This document shows, piece after piece, positions 48,901-59,132 of a stretch of 64,000 bases of DNA; the stretch's first letter is position 1, and each line of letters opens with the position of its first letter. The translations under genes were made by a program, and so were the position numbers. The notes under the pieces are model-generated. The model made no database searches. It saw only the letters and a program-made list of their open reading frames with translations, and was not told where the DNA came from. The DNA comes from Heliopora coerulea. Lineage: Eukaryota > Cnidaria > Anthozoa > Scleralcyonacea > Helioporidae. The DNA lies in the NCBI GenBank assembly GCA_030142905.1, contig JASJOG010000046.1, positions 258,501-322,500 on the forward strand. The letters run 5' to 3'.

Positions 48901-49975
48901 AGCATCCATTCACTTGCTCCTGTAATGTTTGTTTATATTTTTCAATTTAATTAGCCCATGCAAGTAATTGGCTTTATGCATGTAAATAAATATCTAGGCT
49001 TTCCACATCTGTAATTTTATCACTGATGGTGATGTGTGATGATAATACTGAAACAGATTAAATTGCTATGTTCTTTATCTTATTTGATGACTCTTATTCA
49101 TGTTTTGTGTTGGCCACTCATTTGTATAATCATTCCTCCAATTTGCCAGAGGATCGTCTATAATTTTTTGGCCATCATATTTATGCATTTAGCTTCAGTA
49201 AAAAATTCATATGGTAGCTTGTAACTATTTACTTTTTGCTCTCGTGTAGTCAGTTAATTGATAATTACATCGTATTGCAACAGCAGATTTTGGGTCTAGA
49301 GTGGCCATCCTTATGATACAAGGTTCTATACCTCTTGCTTTGAGGAATCCATCCCTGTTGCTTGGCAGAAAATGCTTCCCTGCTCTCTGTTTGCCTCGTT
49401 TTAAGCACACCTTGTGAGCCTTAACCAATTTACACAAGATGTGTGCAGTTGCATACGTTTGCATATTTTCAGGGGAAATGGTTTTGTATTTCTGGTACAA
49501 ATGCAAGACCAGAATGGGTCATTGCGATTAGATGATAATCACATCCTTTTCTTTCCCTCTGGAGATAATAATTACAGTACTACGCTGACACATCGAGTTT
49601 TGGTATCGTCGATCAAGCATGGAGTTTTGCTTCCAGATGAAGAGATATTTAGGTTCTTGTACATCGCTGAAATCTCACTAAGAAAAAGGTTTTGAGAATG
49701 GTTTAGTTCCATGAAAGTGGAACTGTAAGTGTACCCAAAATAAAAAAAAAAAAAAACAAAAAAAAAAACAAACTTGAACGCTTCGGGTAACTTTCAGAAC
49801 GACACAATTCATAATTTCGGACCATGTGATACATTTTTGTTCTCCTAAAGCAGGCAACTGCTGAGCATTGATCAGGCCGTTCTTTATTTTTTTAAAGGTT
49901 GATCCCAAATTTCTGAGGAACATGCGGTTTGCCAAGAAGCATAACAAGAAAAACCCGAAGCCAAGCGAGTCGTAG
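45916..49975 (+). CDS. RPL29: 60S ribosomal protein eL29
   Basis: Component of the large ribosomal subunit. Three tiny coding exons give a complete 59-residue protein: 45916-45952, 48563-48627 and 49898-49975. Donors are GTAAGT twice. Acceptors are TTTTTTTTAG and TTTTTTTAAAG. Phases (1, then 0) join exactly. Exon 1 encodes MAKSKNHTAHNQ, a Ser spans the junction, and exon 2 encodes RKWHRRGIKKP followed by QRYPSMKG. Exon 3 encodes VDPKFLRNMRFAKKHNKK and ends NPKPSES. These are the invariant eL29 blocks. Length equals the short fungal-type eL29 (59) and lacks the long Lys/Ala tail of mammals. Introns of 2610 and 1270 bp hold repeats. Expression is probably constitutive and growth-linked. Confidence 0.97.
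46518..46701. repeat. Fold-back element with hammerhead-like core in RPL29 intron
   Basis: Arms of about 80 bp (46518-46599, 46618-46701) are imperfect inverted copies, including AACACCAAGGGAGGG at the outer end and CTTGCCACAATCTGAAACAG. On minus, 46578-46605 reads CAGATGA, a GGGC/GCCC hairpin, then GAAACGTCC. The first box has one change from CTGATGA. In the right arm the second box has decayed to GATACG. Confidence 0.8.
47890..48349. repeat. 460-bp element with ~94-bp terminal inverted repeats
   Basis: 47890-47983 and 48255-48349 are imperfect inverted copies (TTGCCCAGCAAA/TTTGCTGGGCAA, CATATTGAATA/TATTCAATATG, AGAAAGTTGAAAT/ATTTCAACTTTCT). Just inside the right arm, 48215-48250 has CTGATGA, a TTACT/AGTGA hairpin, GAAAC. 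The interior is AT-rich with no open frame. It lies in RPL29 intron 2 upstream of the second coding exon. Confidence 0.8.
48700..48855 (+). pseudogene. Penelope-like GIY-YIG C-terminal remnant
   Basis: The frame gives DFKIISPCSFESELL, then IHESLLIGKIKPSLNAN and APLFLF. This matches the end of GIY-YIG endonuclease domains fused to Penelope-type reverse transcriptases (cysteine, LLI-E-LLI, PSLN, PL-LF pattern). The polymerase and the GIY and YIG blocks are missing. About 170 bp downstream, CTGATGG (49023) and GAAAC (49050) may be the remains of the element's hammerhead-like 3' motif. Located in the RPL29 intron between coding exons 2 and 3, same strand. The upstream part of the frame reads through RPL29 exon 2 by chance. 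Confidence 0.65.
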
Positions 49976-50007
49976 GAAGGAAAAACCACCTGTTTAATCT
50001 TGACTAT

Positions 50008-50013
50008 AAATAA
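50008..50013 (+). terminator. Poly(A) signal of RPL29
   Basis: AATAAA 33 bp after the TAG stop codon (49973-49975), giving a very short 3'UTR as is usual for ribosomal protein genes. Confidence 0.75.
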
Positions 50014-50476
50014 AAGTTTAAAACATGTACTTCAGTCCCTCTTCAGCGGCTCTTGTGCCAAAATTTCGCGTGACGTCTTATTAAAGATCACGTACCGTCT
50101 TTGTCAAAGTCCAAGCTCTGAAAAGCGCTAATTGAGAGACTGCAGCCGGTGTATGAAGGTTTTGAAGCTTCTGAGTCATTCTGTCCTGGTGGCTTGATAT
50201 ATTTTCGGTTGCTTTTTTCTGCTTCCGTTTTTCAACGTTCTTGGTACTTCAACATCACGCACTTCACGTGAAGACGTTGTCTCTATTTATGGCGTTCAGA
50301 GCCTATTGTTGAACCGCCTGACAGTGGTTTGAACATCCTACTTTTCCATGAAAGTTTATGGATTGTACGCATGTTTAGCCTCCGCATGCAATCTGAGCAT
50401 TCATAGATCTATGGTTGTAGATTACCAGAGGGTATCGAATTGTAACCTTTGGTGTTTTTACACCATCTCTGCTCTT

Positions 50477-50802
50477 GTAGTTGAGTCGTTTCAGATTAGC
50501 ACTGGTGGTTAAAAGGTTGCGAGTCCTACCGATCTGTTAACTCCTTGCATCATCTGCGTCCATGTAGCCCAATGGTCTTAGGTGCCTCGCTGGTCATCGG
50601 AAGGTTACGGTTTTTAATCATTTGTAACCTTCCCTCATCGTCCGAATCCTTGTATAGTCGAGCTGTCAAGTGTCTCAGTGGTCATCTGAAGGTTACTGGT
50701 TGTACACATAATGTATTACCTTCGCTCACCGTGCATGTCAGTTCACATTGCCGAATGGTTTGAGTGTCTCCGCGGTCAACTGAAGATTACGGGTTGAACT
50801 CA
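50477..50802 (+). repeat. Tandem series of degenerate tRNA-like units
   Basis: Four related stretches about 88-95 bp apart (50477, 50563, 50653, 50741). Each has a GTAGCCCAATGG-like A-box, a CTC(A/G)(C/G)TGGTCATC-like middle and GAAGGTTACGG/GTT-like B-box. They resemble family 2 SINE heads but are more diverged and lie in tandem. 50020-50470 in front shows no gene. Confidence 0.5.
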
Positions 50803-50809
50803 TTTTTAA

Positions 50810-52385
50810 CAGTTGCCAGCCAATTTGATTCATCGTTATTCAAATCCCCCCCCCCCAAGACTTGTATATTTTTATCAATTCCAGCAACGTGCAAGGCTTC
50901 TAGAGATTTCATTGAATCTCAAATATGTTCCTTATTTTCCGATAAACCCACATGCTTTGTCGACAGAACGATGTCGCAGAGTTACCACATCTGGACATCA
51001 AACAAATCCAGATGTCTCTAGAAACAAGAACAAAATGAGGTATGGAAGAGCTGTTAGTGCCATTATTTGTCTATTTAGTAGTTCATTTATATTAAACAAA
51101 TGCAACTTTAGTGTGATGTGCACTTTGAAAATCGAGAAAAGACTGATTCTATTTAATCATCTTTGTTAGCAGAGCTCTCCTTCGGTGCTGGAGAATTGAG
51201 GAGAAAGGAGAGATTTCAGCTGCTATTCGAACCGCCGTACACAGTTATGAACGCATCAAATGAGTCTTGAATTTTGTTATTTTTTTTTTTAAGAGAACGA
51301 GTACTACACGCAATCCAAGGTGAATTTCTTTAGGTTATTCCTGTTTCGGTTATTTGAATTTCGTTAGATTACTTCTGCAATCTCGCTTAGTTCGCGTCAT
51401 TCTTTGTCCATTTCTCAATTTTCCCATATGGCTTGGATCATACTTTAATCTCCGGCAAGACCGTGGTTGGGTTGGAAGCCATGCCAGGGTACTCATGAGC
51501 ACTGAACTTCAAAAGACTTGACGGATAACTAGGGATCAAATTTTGAGGCCAAAATTGACGGATATGGAGGCCTTCTTGCACCACACTCCGCTCCTTCAAC
51601 ATGGTAAAAGACGAGAATTCAGTTAAATTCTTGTCAGGTGGATCATGGAAAAGCTAAGGAACTCTGAAATAAAACAGTTTTTGACCTTTTGTGCCTAATA
51701 CTTTTAATAACTTTGACAATCGGGTAGAACAAGGTGGGATGTGCCCGAATCGTGTAAAAGAATGGCTAGTTTGCATCGCGTAGTTTACCGAATTTCTTTA
51801 AGAAAAAGAAATCTTTCGTGTTAAGCAGTTCTTTAGTTCATTTTACTTACTTCAAAGACTTCCTAGGAAGTTTTTGGTTTATGTTGCACTTGAAAACTGA
51901 TCGCCCGAGCGACGTCTACTCGCCAAAATTTGGTTTCCCCTAGAAAATCTTGGTTATCCTTAGAAAATTTTGGTTATCCGGGATCCCCGCTAATTTCGAA
52001 CACCTGGAGTAGTACTTAGTACTAGTGAAGTACCATTTACTGAAGTAGTACTTAGGCTTTTTCGGTTGACGTTGTATACCGGCATCATCGCTGGCTCACC
52101 ATGTGACTGATGTGCTTGTCGGTGTCATGAGGTTTCCTCGAGCCATTTGTTTGAATTCATGGGCGACAAACATCCAGTCGAAAGCAAACATTTCTTGGAA
52201 GTAAATAATTTATGGTTTGAAATTACTCCTGGGTCGATAAAGGTGAGCGTTGCAACGTAAATTCACAAATGTTGAGTGTGATCACAATTTACTAGCATTT
52301 GATTTATTGAACCCTTGGTTCCTTTCAGCAGAGAACTCTGAAATGTCACTCATATTTGGTCCTTCTCGACTGAAACCCTTGACGT
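50810..52385. other. No gene seen
   Basis: A run of C at 50847-50855 and overlapping frames at 50813-51169 without recognised content. 51.9-52.08 kb has short repeated words (AGTAGTACTTAG, TTTTGGTTATCC). Confidence 0.35.
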
Positions 52386-52389
52386 GAGC

Positions 52390-52397
52390 TATAAAAG
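52390..52397 (+). promoter_or_regulatory. Candidate TATA box
   Basis: TATAAAAG, with a possible initiator near 52415-52420 (TTCATCGG), a normal TATA-to-start distance. It could drive the membrane-protein gene whose ATG is at 53210, or a short unrelated transcript. A 35-codon frame starts at 52461. No direct evidence links the box to a start site. Confidence 0.35.
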
Positions 52398-53209
52398 AAT
52401 CGGCTTCGAGCATTCATCGGTCGTAAGTAGACAGTCGACGTTTGTTTGACTTTGTTGTCAATGAACTTCCATACTTTACTTCTTAGAAAACGAGATCGAC
52501 CAGAGCTTTTAATCTCTCGGTCGAAGTGGGTTCATAAACCAACGGTTCACAGTTCTTGCGAATTTTAGAGTAACACTTACGGTTTCCTTTTTTAAACCCA
52601 GTGTCCGCTATACGAAAGGACTGACCTTTTAGGTTAGTCCTAAATTTTCAGTTGCTACCTTTATGAATTCCTCCCGCAGAGTAGTGATGAAACTTTAATG
52701 AAAAATGGTTTTATTGCGGTTTCTGTAATGCAGCTTAGTCTAATATACCCATGCGAGAATGTAAACAGAAGTAATCTTCAATCTTTATTATAAACGCGTA
52801 AAATATATTTTCTGGCTTGAAATTTGAAGTCAATGTCATGACTTTCACGGTAATTGAGTAGAGTAGTTATTTTATGCATAAACGCGAAAAGACGTGCCCT
52901 AGAAACGACAAAATTAAGAAACGACGTGCAAATTGCAGAAAAAGAAAAAAGTTCAATTACAGCTTCTTTGTCACGGCCCGGGAGCAATTTGATCACGTTT
53001 TGTGATAAAGTTGGAACCTCGTGATCTAAAGCGATAGTTCGCCAGCTACCAATCAGTCGCGATGCAGTGGTTAAATCGATCCTTTTAATGAAAGTAAGAC
53101 GAAACAAATACGACTAACGGTGGTTTTTCGTTAGCTATTTGATAAATCTGACTTCTCTGTCTTCTTTAAAACCGTTTATTGACATCAAGAGACTCGAAAC
53201 TCCATCGAT

Positions 53210-55280
53210 ATGAAAAACGCCTTGTCAGGTAAGCAAATAACGATACAAAATTTTCCAGTCATTCTGCTTATGGTTACACCAAAGCGATTTTGTCATGTGA
53301 ATTTTCCCTCCTCGGTGAAGCATCATCGCGCTCTTTCTTCGCAACAGACGCCAGTTATAATCCACGACTTGAATACGACGTAACTCTTTATCTTTATCTC
53401 CTGCTAACCTCTTAAAGTGAAGCTTATATCAGCATTCTTTTCCAAAATTCTTTTATACTTATCTCGCAGGCCTTCTACCAGAAAGAGACCTTTTAATTTT
53501 GGATAAATCCGAATCGGCACTGTTTCCAGCCGAAGAGTCAGTTTGCCTGCAAAATTCACGCTTCACAAAGGAGCTTGTCTGATTTGTATATTTTCTTGTC
53601 TGGAAGTAGAAATTTATTCATTTTCTTCTTAATTGATTAATTTAACGCAGTAACCGTTATGAATAATAAATGCTCAGCTAGGATTGCTTCGTTTGTGTCG
53701 TAAAACAAACAATTCCCCTTCAACTGAATCTAAAGGAGTTGAATTTTCTTGGAAACGTTTCGGAAATTATACGTACTTTGTTTTTCTCTTTTTGTGGTTT
53801 TTTTTTGTTACCACAAGGACAGTGTTTTACTTCATTTAGAGACAGAAGTTTATCTTATTCTCTCAGATCAGCCGTCATATAAGTCCAAATATCCTAGTTT
53901 TACTAATCAAGAGATCAAGTTTAATAAATTCTTGAAGCTATTGCCCTAGATAAATAACATGATGCTAGTAAACTGACCTAACTTCTTTTGGAAAAGTGAC
54001 TATCATAGAATCATACGATCTTTAAGAAAATCCAGTTCCACTATCTTAGGGTCCATGGTGGTGTATTTTCTTTAAACTGCTGTAAAAAATGAGGACTCGC
54101 AAAGAGGAAAATCAACTATGATAGAAGATAGCTAAACTTCGCGTGAGTGTTTCGCAAACAATTGTAGTCAAAATAGAGGCTTTTCCTTATTGAAAAACGT
54201 AGAATTTTGGAAATTTGTTACCAGATTAAACAAATTCTACTGCAATATTTAAGCAACGCATCTTTACAAAAGAATTTTTCATTCAGGACAAAAGGAATGA
54301 ACAGTGTCTAGTCCTGAGACTATTTCCAATGCTGCCTTAGCACTAAACAGTATGTTGCCGAGGCATTCCCACAACTACGTCGGCGCATAGAACCTTTTCG
54401 TTTGTTTAAATGTTAAACTTACATGAGGCGCTAAGAAGAGTTCTAGGGTGGTGTAAAAGCAACATTCACAATTCATTGCAATGTCAATGTTGTGTCATTC
54501 CATTGAAATGCTTAACATTAATCTACTTTGTTAAATGTCGTCGCCGTGTTAGCTTGCTTAAAAACCCTGTTGATGTAATGAAAGATAGTTAATATTAGGA
54601 TGCTAGCGACTCCCTTCTCCCCAAGCAGGACCTGGGAAGGTCTAAAGTATTGAGCAAGCTGGCTAAGTATATCCCAGATATTGAGAAAACTTTTTATAAA
54701 GTTATACGCAACGATGCATGAAGTTTAATTCACCAAATATTACAAATGGTTTCGTTTACCTTACCAAAAAGGTAACTCAATTCCTACTAGGGAAGTTTCT
54801 TTAAAATTTAAATTGTTTAGAAACCTTGCATAGACAGCACAGTGTCATTAGGTTGATGAGATTTTTTCATTTCCTCTTTTTTTTTTACAATTTGACTACC
54901 ACGGCCTTTGACATTCAAATTTTCCCTATAAGTGTAGGTGTCAAACTGATAGAAATAATTTTGGATAAGTTGGATCTATAGTTTTGTTAAAAGAAATTCT
55001 ATAGTCAGTAAAATTAGATAATGTAAAATGATTTTGATTTCGAATGTCCGTGAATAATAAATTTGTTAATTTTTAAAGAATACATATTTTATTATATTTT
55101 AATTTTTAAATATTACATGTTTTGTTAAAAGAAATTCTATAAAGTCAGTAAAATTAGATAATGTGAAATGATTTTGATTTTGAATGTCCATGAATGATAA
55201 ATTTGTTACTAATTTTTAAATATTACATAACCTTTACTACAACTGGAGCTTTCCTACGGTTTTCAGTTGCTTTTCTGCTT

Positions 55281-55344
<64 letters not shown>

Positions 55345-57549
55345 TTAATCAAGAAGACCACAAATATACGTTTCAACAATATGTCTTGTTCACAATAAAA
55401 TTAATAGCTATTACACCTTCCTTATATAACAACTAAAACATATAATTTACATAAATTTCAAATTCTAATAAACTATAATATAAAAATAATTAAAATTATT
55501 ATTAAAACAACGCCATATTAAGTCCCTTGGGAGCCATAGTTCCTAATGTACGGATCCAGAAATCCTCGCTTTTCGTAGGATCAGATGGGTCAATCTTATC
55601 TATTAACGTAATTTCAATATATATTGTGACTTTAACTGGAAATGTAAATGGTTGCTACAAATATTAAGAAAGTATTTTAGCACTGCAAGTAAATTAAACA
55701 ATCAATCTTGTACCTTTCTTTTTTGTAGCCTACGCGATTTTTGAACTTGCAATGTTTGGAATCATGCTCCTGTTCCTTTCATTCTGTGGCTTTTTTACCT
55801 TCAAACATTGCTTCTATCTTTGGAGAAAGAAGAAACGGAGGCGACGCGATGACTCACTTGAAAGCATTCTGGACTTGTTGTATAACGAAGATTACTATTA
55901 TCTCGAGTCCAGTACTCCGTATCTGCCTGAAGACGAAGATTCCGGGAACGAGATTGGAGAAAAAATATCGGAAACCGTCGAAAATCCGGGAAATGATGAA
56001 CCGTGTCTCGACAGTGCACCGTCTCAAGGTCAAAGTGTGAAATGGATCGGGCCTGAGAAAATATCCATAAATAAATTCAAGGTGGTTACTTCGCTTTTTT
56101 ATGCCTCCTTTTACCAATCAGTTTTACTTATTAGCTTTTTAGACTTACTGTGCGTACTTTCGATTCGCTTTCTGCTCAGTCACTGTACTCCTTGCCTTCC
56201 CCCTTTCCATTTCTCCGTGTGTGTTCTTCCTTCCTTTCTCCCAAATTTCCAATTATGCATCCATACATCCATCCATGATTTGAGATCCGGTGGAAGAAAT
56301 TTCCTGCTACCTAAAACTAAGACTGAATATTTTAGAACAGTTTTGCCTTTCATGGGCCAGTGATTTGGAATAACTTGCTATCATACCTCAAACCAAATAT
56401 ATATATGAAAAATTTCAAAAAAGAATTGAAAGATGTTGACCTCTGCGGCAGCAACAACTAGAACTGATCTTAATTATTTTATTGCTAAATATTTACTTAT
56501 ATTTACTGTATATATATTTTAAACAATTCATGGCTTAAAAGTAGAGCAGAATGTAAATTTTATTTTATATTTCTGATGTAATCACCGTGATTAAATAAAG
56601 ATTTCTTGTCTTATCCATCTATCCATCCAATTTCTATTCTTACTAATTTGGAATAATGCAATTTGTAAGCCGTGTCTGATATGTTGCTAACTTATTCTCC
56701 CTTGAATACTAACAGATTTGCCCTCAGGCAGTGAAAACTGGAGGCAGACATGCGTTTTCCCTGGAAGAATCCTCGAAACCAAAACTTAAACGCCAAATTA
56801 AATTTCAACTCTCGAGTTCCTCCGAGAATGTTATCACGCAAAACCACGAATCAAACAGTCCCTCCTCAGTACCCCTTGTTCGAGGCCAAGAAGCTGACCC
56901 TAATCATTCGACGACAAAACATCAGAAGGACAAACCGCAATCTCTGGAACAAAGTTATCAGAAGCCGAAACTTGGTGGGAAAAAGAGGTCGAGTATTTCC
57001 ATCAGGCAAGTTGTTGCGACATCGAAATTCATCGGCGCCGCTCATCGAGCAAAGAAACAAATGCGCAAGCAAACACGTTTTCCCACTGGGACCTTTCGTT
57101 ACCGTTCGGAAATGAACGACGAAGGTTCGGGAAGCCCACGTAGAAGTTTTGAGAAGAAGCCATTGCTTAAAAGTTACTCCGACGAATCACGTCACGCTGG
57201 CAAAAGCAAAGTTAACTTCTTGGGTCACGCGAGTTTCTCGCGGTCACATAGCGCACACGGCTACGACGCATACCAAAAGATCAAGAATCTTCCGAGCAAA
57301 CCCGAGAAACGAGATGGCAAATTCGCATCATCACGTTCAAAGTTCACGCGGTCTTCGAAGTCACACTTTTCAAAGGGCGATGCCAGCGGTAGCTCCCATG
57401 AAGACAGAAGCCGGGCTGAAGATGTTGAAGAATTGTGCCAAAAGTATGAACGCTTGGAAAAAACACGATACGCAGAAATGTTGAAAAAAGCCAAGTCTTT
57501 TCGTCGAGAAAATCTTCCTTTTTTCCACCGTAAGCATTTTTCCTCTTGA
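53210..57549 (+). CDS. Unrecognised single-pass membrane protein with basic tail
   Basis: I do not recognise the family. Predicted exons are 53210-53228, 55729-56081 and 56728-57549. The tiny first exon ends CAG|GTAAGC, exon 2 follows TTTTTTGTAG, and exon 3 follows a TACTAAC branch site and CCCTCAG. Phases (1, 0) join to 397 residues. Residues 8-31 are hydrophobic (FGIMLLFLSFCGFF), followed directly by the stop-transfer cluster RKKKRRRR (39-46). This suggests an N-out/C-in single-pass protein with almost no ectodomain. Residues 47-105 are acidic (LPEDEDSGNE). Exon 3 encodes a Ser/Lys/Arg-rich, probably disordered tail with basophilic phosphosite-like RRSF and KKRSS. A charged helix (about 353-386) lies near the end. 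Introns hold Penelope and LINE remnants. Exons 2 and 3 are well supported; exon 1 is the best phase-compatible choice but less certain. Confidence 0.65.
55281..55343. repeat. TA microsatellite next to a Penelope tail
   Basis: About 30 TA dinucleotides with one ACA interruption. It directly abuts the 3' terminus of the minus-strand Penelope remnant. TA runs also flank the fold-backs at 40 kb. Confidence 0.9.
55344..55600 (-). pseudogene. Penelope-like element, C-terminus plus 3' tail
   Basis: On minus, 55600-55502 encodes DPSDPTKSEDFWIRTLGTMA, then PKGLNMALF and a stop. The FWI-TL-T-PKGLN pattern is the typical end of the GIY-YIG domain of Penelope-like retroelements. Downstream on the same strand are about 110 bp of AT-rich DNA, then GTGAACAA, a hairpin AACAA/TTGTT and GAAACGTAT (55393-55367), then a TA microsatellite. 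The order (coding end, tail, GAAACGT motif, junction) ties this motif to Penelope ends. Severely 5'-truncated; it lies antisense in intron 1 of the membrane-protein gene. Confidence 0.75.
56275..56605 (+). pseudogene. LINE reverse transcriptase C-terminal remnant
   Basis: TKTEYFRTVLPFM in one frame continues as GPVIWNNLLSYL then MKNFKKELKDV in the next. That is a C-terminal LINE polymerase signature (R-S-x-PR-GP-x-WN-x-L, FK-x-x-L) broken by a one-base frame change. An AT-rich tail with ATTAAATAAAG (56592) follows. It sits in the sense orientation in intron 2 of the membrane-protein gene, and explains why the reading frame after exon 2 appears to stay open. Confidence 0.7.
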
Positions 57550-57590
57550 AATTTGTTAAAATTATCTCCACCGAGACATTGAACTACTGA

Positions 57591-57596
57591 ATTAAA
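57591..57596 (+). terminator. Variant poly(A) signal of the membrane-protein gene
   Basis: ATTAAA 42 bp after the TGA stop (57547-57549). ATTAAA is the commonest variant of AATAAA. No canonical AATAAA lies close by. Confidence 0.4.
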
Positions 57597-57599
57597 ATT

Positions 57600-58990
57600 T
57601 TAAATTTTTTTAATCGAATCATAAATAGAAGGAGCTGAGGTTAATTATAAAAGTGTGTTCCTTTTCCGGCCGTAGTTGTCGATTGGTCTGATTGATTTAT
57701 CCACCAAATTTCGCAACTAGCATACACAGGCACCGAAGCAGAGCCAGCATTGTAATATCGTGTGTTGTACTCGAGCTCTGATTGGCTAAAACCCGTTTTT
57801 TGCATGAGTATTCAACAACCGAAAATCTCCCGCCAGACGTTTCCAAGTTTGAGTTGTTCGTTTGTTTTCACTCTTTGATAAAAGAAATAAGTATTTTTGT
57901 GTATGTTTGTGTATTTGACGCTTTGGTTCAAGCGCTAAAAATTTTTCTTCACTTTCGAAAAGATGATAAACGTTCGTCAAGCGGTTCTTTTTTTTTTTTT
58001 TTGCTTTTATTTTTTTTTACAATAATGTTCTCCAGTCATCCAACGCCCTGCGTGTTCGTATCACAAAATCAAAACATGTTGCTAAACTTTTCATACGAAA
58101 ATGAGTTTATATTAGCACTTGAATCAGACCTAAATGTTCTTAATGGTTTCGCACCAGGCCCCGTTTTAAAGCGAAGGGAAAAGGTTTCTCGGAAACGGTC
58201 TATTGATAGTAACGGGGAAAAGGCTCTACGTTTAACCACAAGGCTTTGCGAAAGTAAATTAACTCTAATAAGTGGTCAGTAACTGAAGAATGTTCAACAT
58301 ATTTTGAACTATGTCAATGAGAGGTGTTTTTCTTACCAGAGGGGCGCTAGTGAACAGTGATGATGCACATGTCTCTCACCACTGTAACTAGGGTTCAATT
58401 CTGGCTTCCTGCAGTTATCTGATTAAAGTTACCTTGGTTAAATGTGAGAAGAGTTGTCCAGTTTGACTCTACCAAACATTGCAGATTTTCTCCGAGTACT
58501 CCGGTTCCCTCCTGCAGTAACACTGGACCCATGAGGGATGGGCCTTTCTAGATTTCTGAGAAAAACAGCGCAGCTAGTTGATAAGGTTATCGTTAAATGC
58601 ACTTTACTTTTACAAATTTGATCTTTCTTCAACCTTGTCTTCCTATATATCAGTCATTTTCAGCCTTCGAGTCATGATGGAGTTAATGGATTCGGGCACG
58701 TGGAGGACTGATGGAAGATGGTGAAACATGTTCAGAAATGTTGGCATACGATTTGTTTAAGGAAAAAAATCACAAAACTAAATGATAAATGTAGATAAAG
58801 CCGCTCGTTGCCCGTCGAAGGAAACATGCAGCGATTTTTTTTCCAAACAAAACTTTACCTTTTCTGAGCACTTTTACTTATTTACAATTTCAAAAGTTAT
58901 TGTGAAAGGTAAACTCTTTCTCCAAGCAGTTGATCACCCATAGACGAGCAAAATAGTCCGGCAGTAGCCAGACTAAAGTGCAAAGCTATA
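57600..58990. other. No gene supported; SINE tail fragment
   Basis: The open frame 57782-58282 starts at TTG and passes through a T-run encoding Phe repeats, so I do not call it. GATGATAAACGTTCGTCAAG (57961-57980) is an isolated family 2 SINE tail. Confidence 0.4.
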
Positions 58991-58996
58991 AAACTA

Positions 58997-59132
58997 GGAT
59001 ACTGCATAGACAGTGTTAAATCACGTAAAAAGTTCAAAGGTTGGTGACTAGAACACGTTTCAGACTGCTGGACATATTTGAATTCATTGCGATCAGCAAC
59101 GACAGTTGCCAACCTTTGAATTTTTTACGTTA
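58997..59132. repeat. Fold-back family FB2, copy 3
   Basis: Leader GGATACTGCATAGACAGTG, left arm ACGTAAAAAGTTCAAAGG and TTGGTGACT, right arm AGTTGCCAACCTTTGAA and TTTTTTACGT. It matches copies at 9.3 and 12.6 kb. The GAAAC box is lost in the centre. Confidence 0.7.

Noticed and set aside
48532..48954. One continuous 140-residue protein
   Set aside because: It is a chance fusion of RPL29 coding exon 2, intron sequence and a Penelope GIY-YIG remnant; the GTAAGT donor at 48628 ends the exon.
52778..53107. 109-codon frame on minus upstream of the membrane-protein gene
   Set aside because: No recognised domain and no splice or poly(A) context; antisense to the likely leader region.
56082..56363. 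Continuation of the membrane-protein frame past 56081
   Set aside because: The residues after the donor are intron and a LINE fragment in the same frame by chance; exon 3 has its own branch site and acceptor in the right phase.
57782..58282. 166-codon open frame after the membrane-protein gene
   Set aside because: TTG start, Phe run from a T homopolymer, SINE tail inside; looks like chance.
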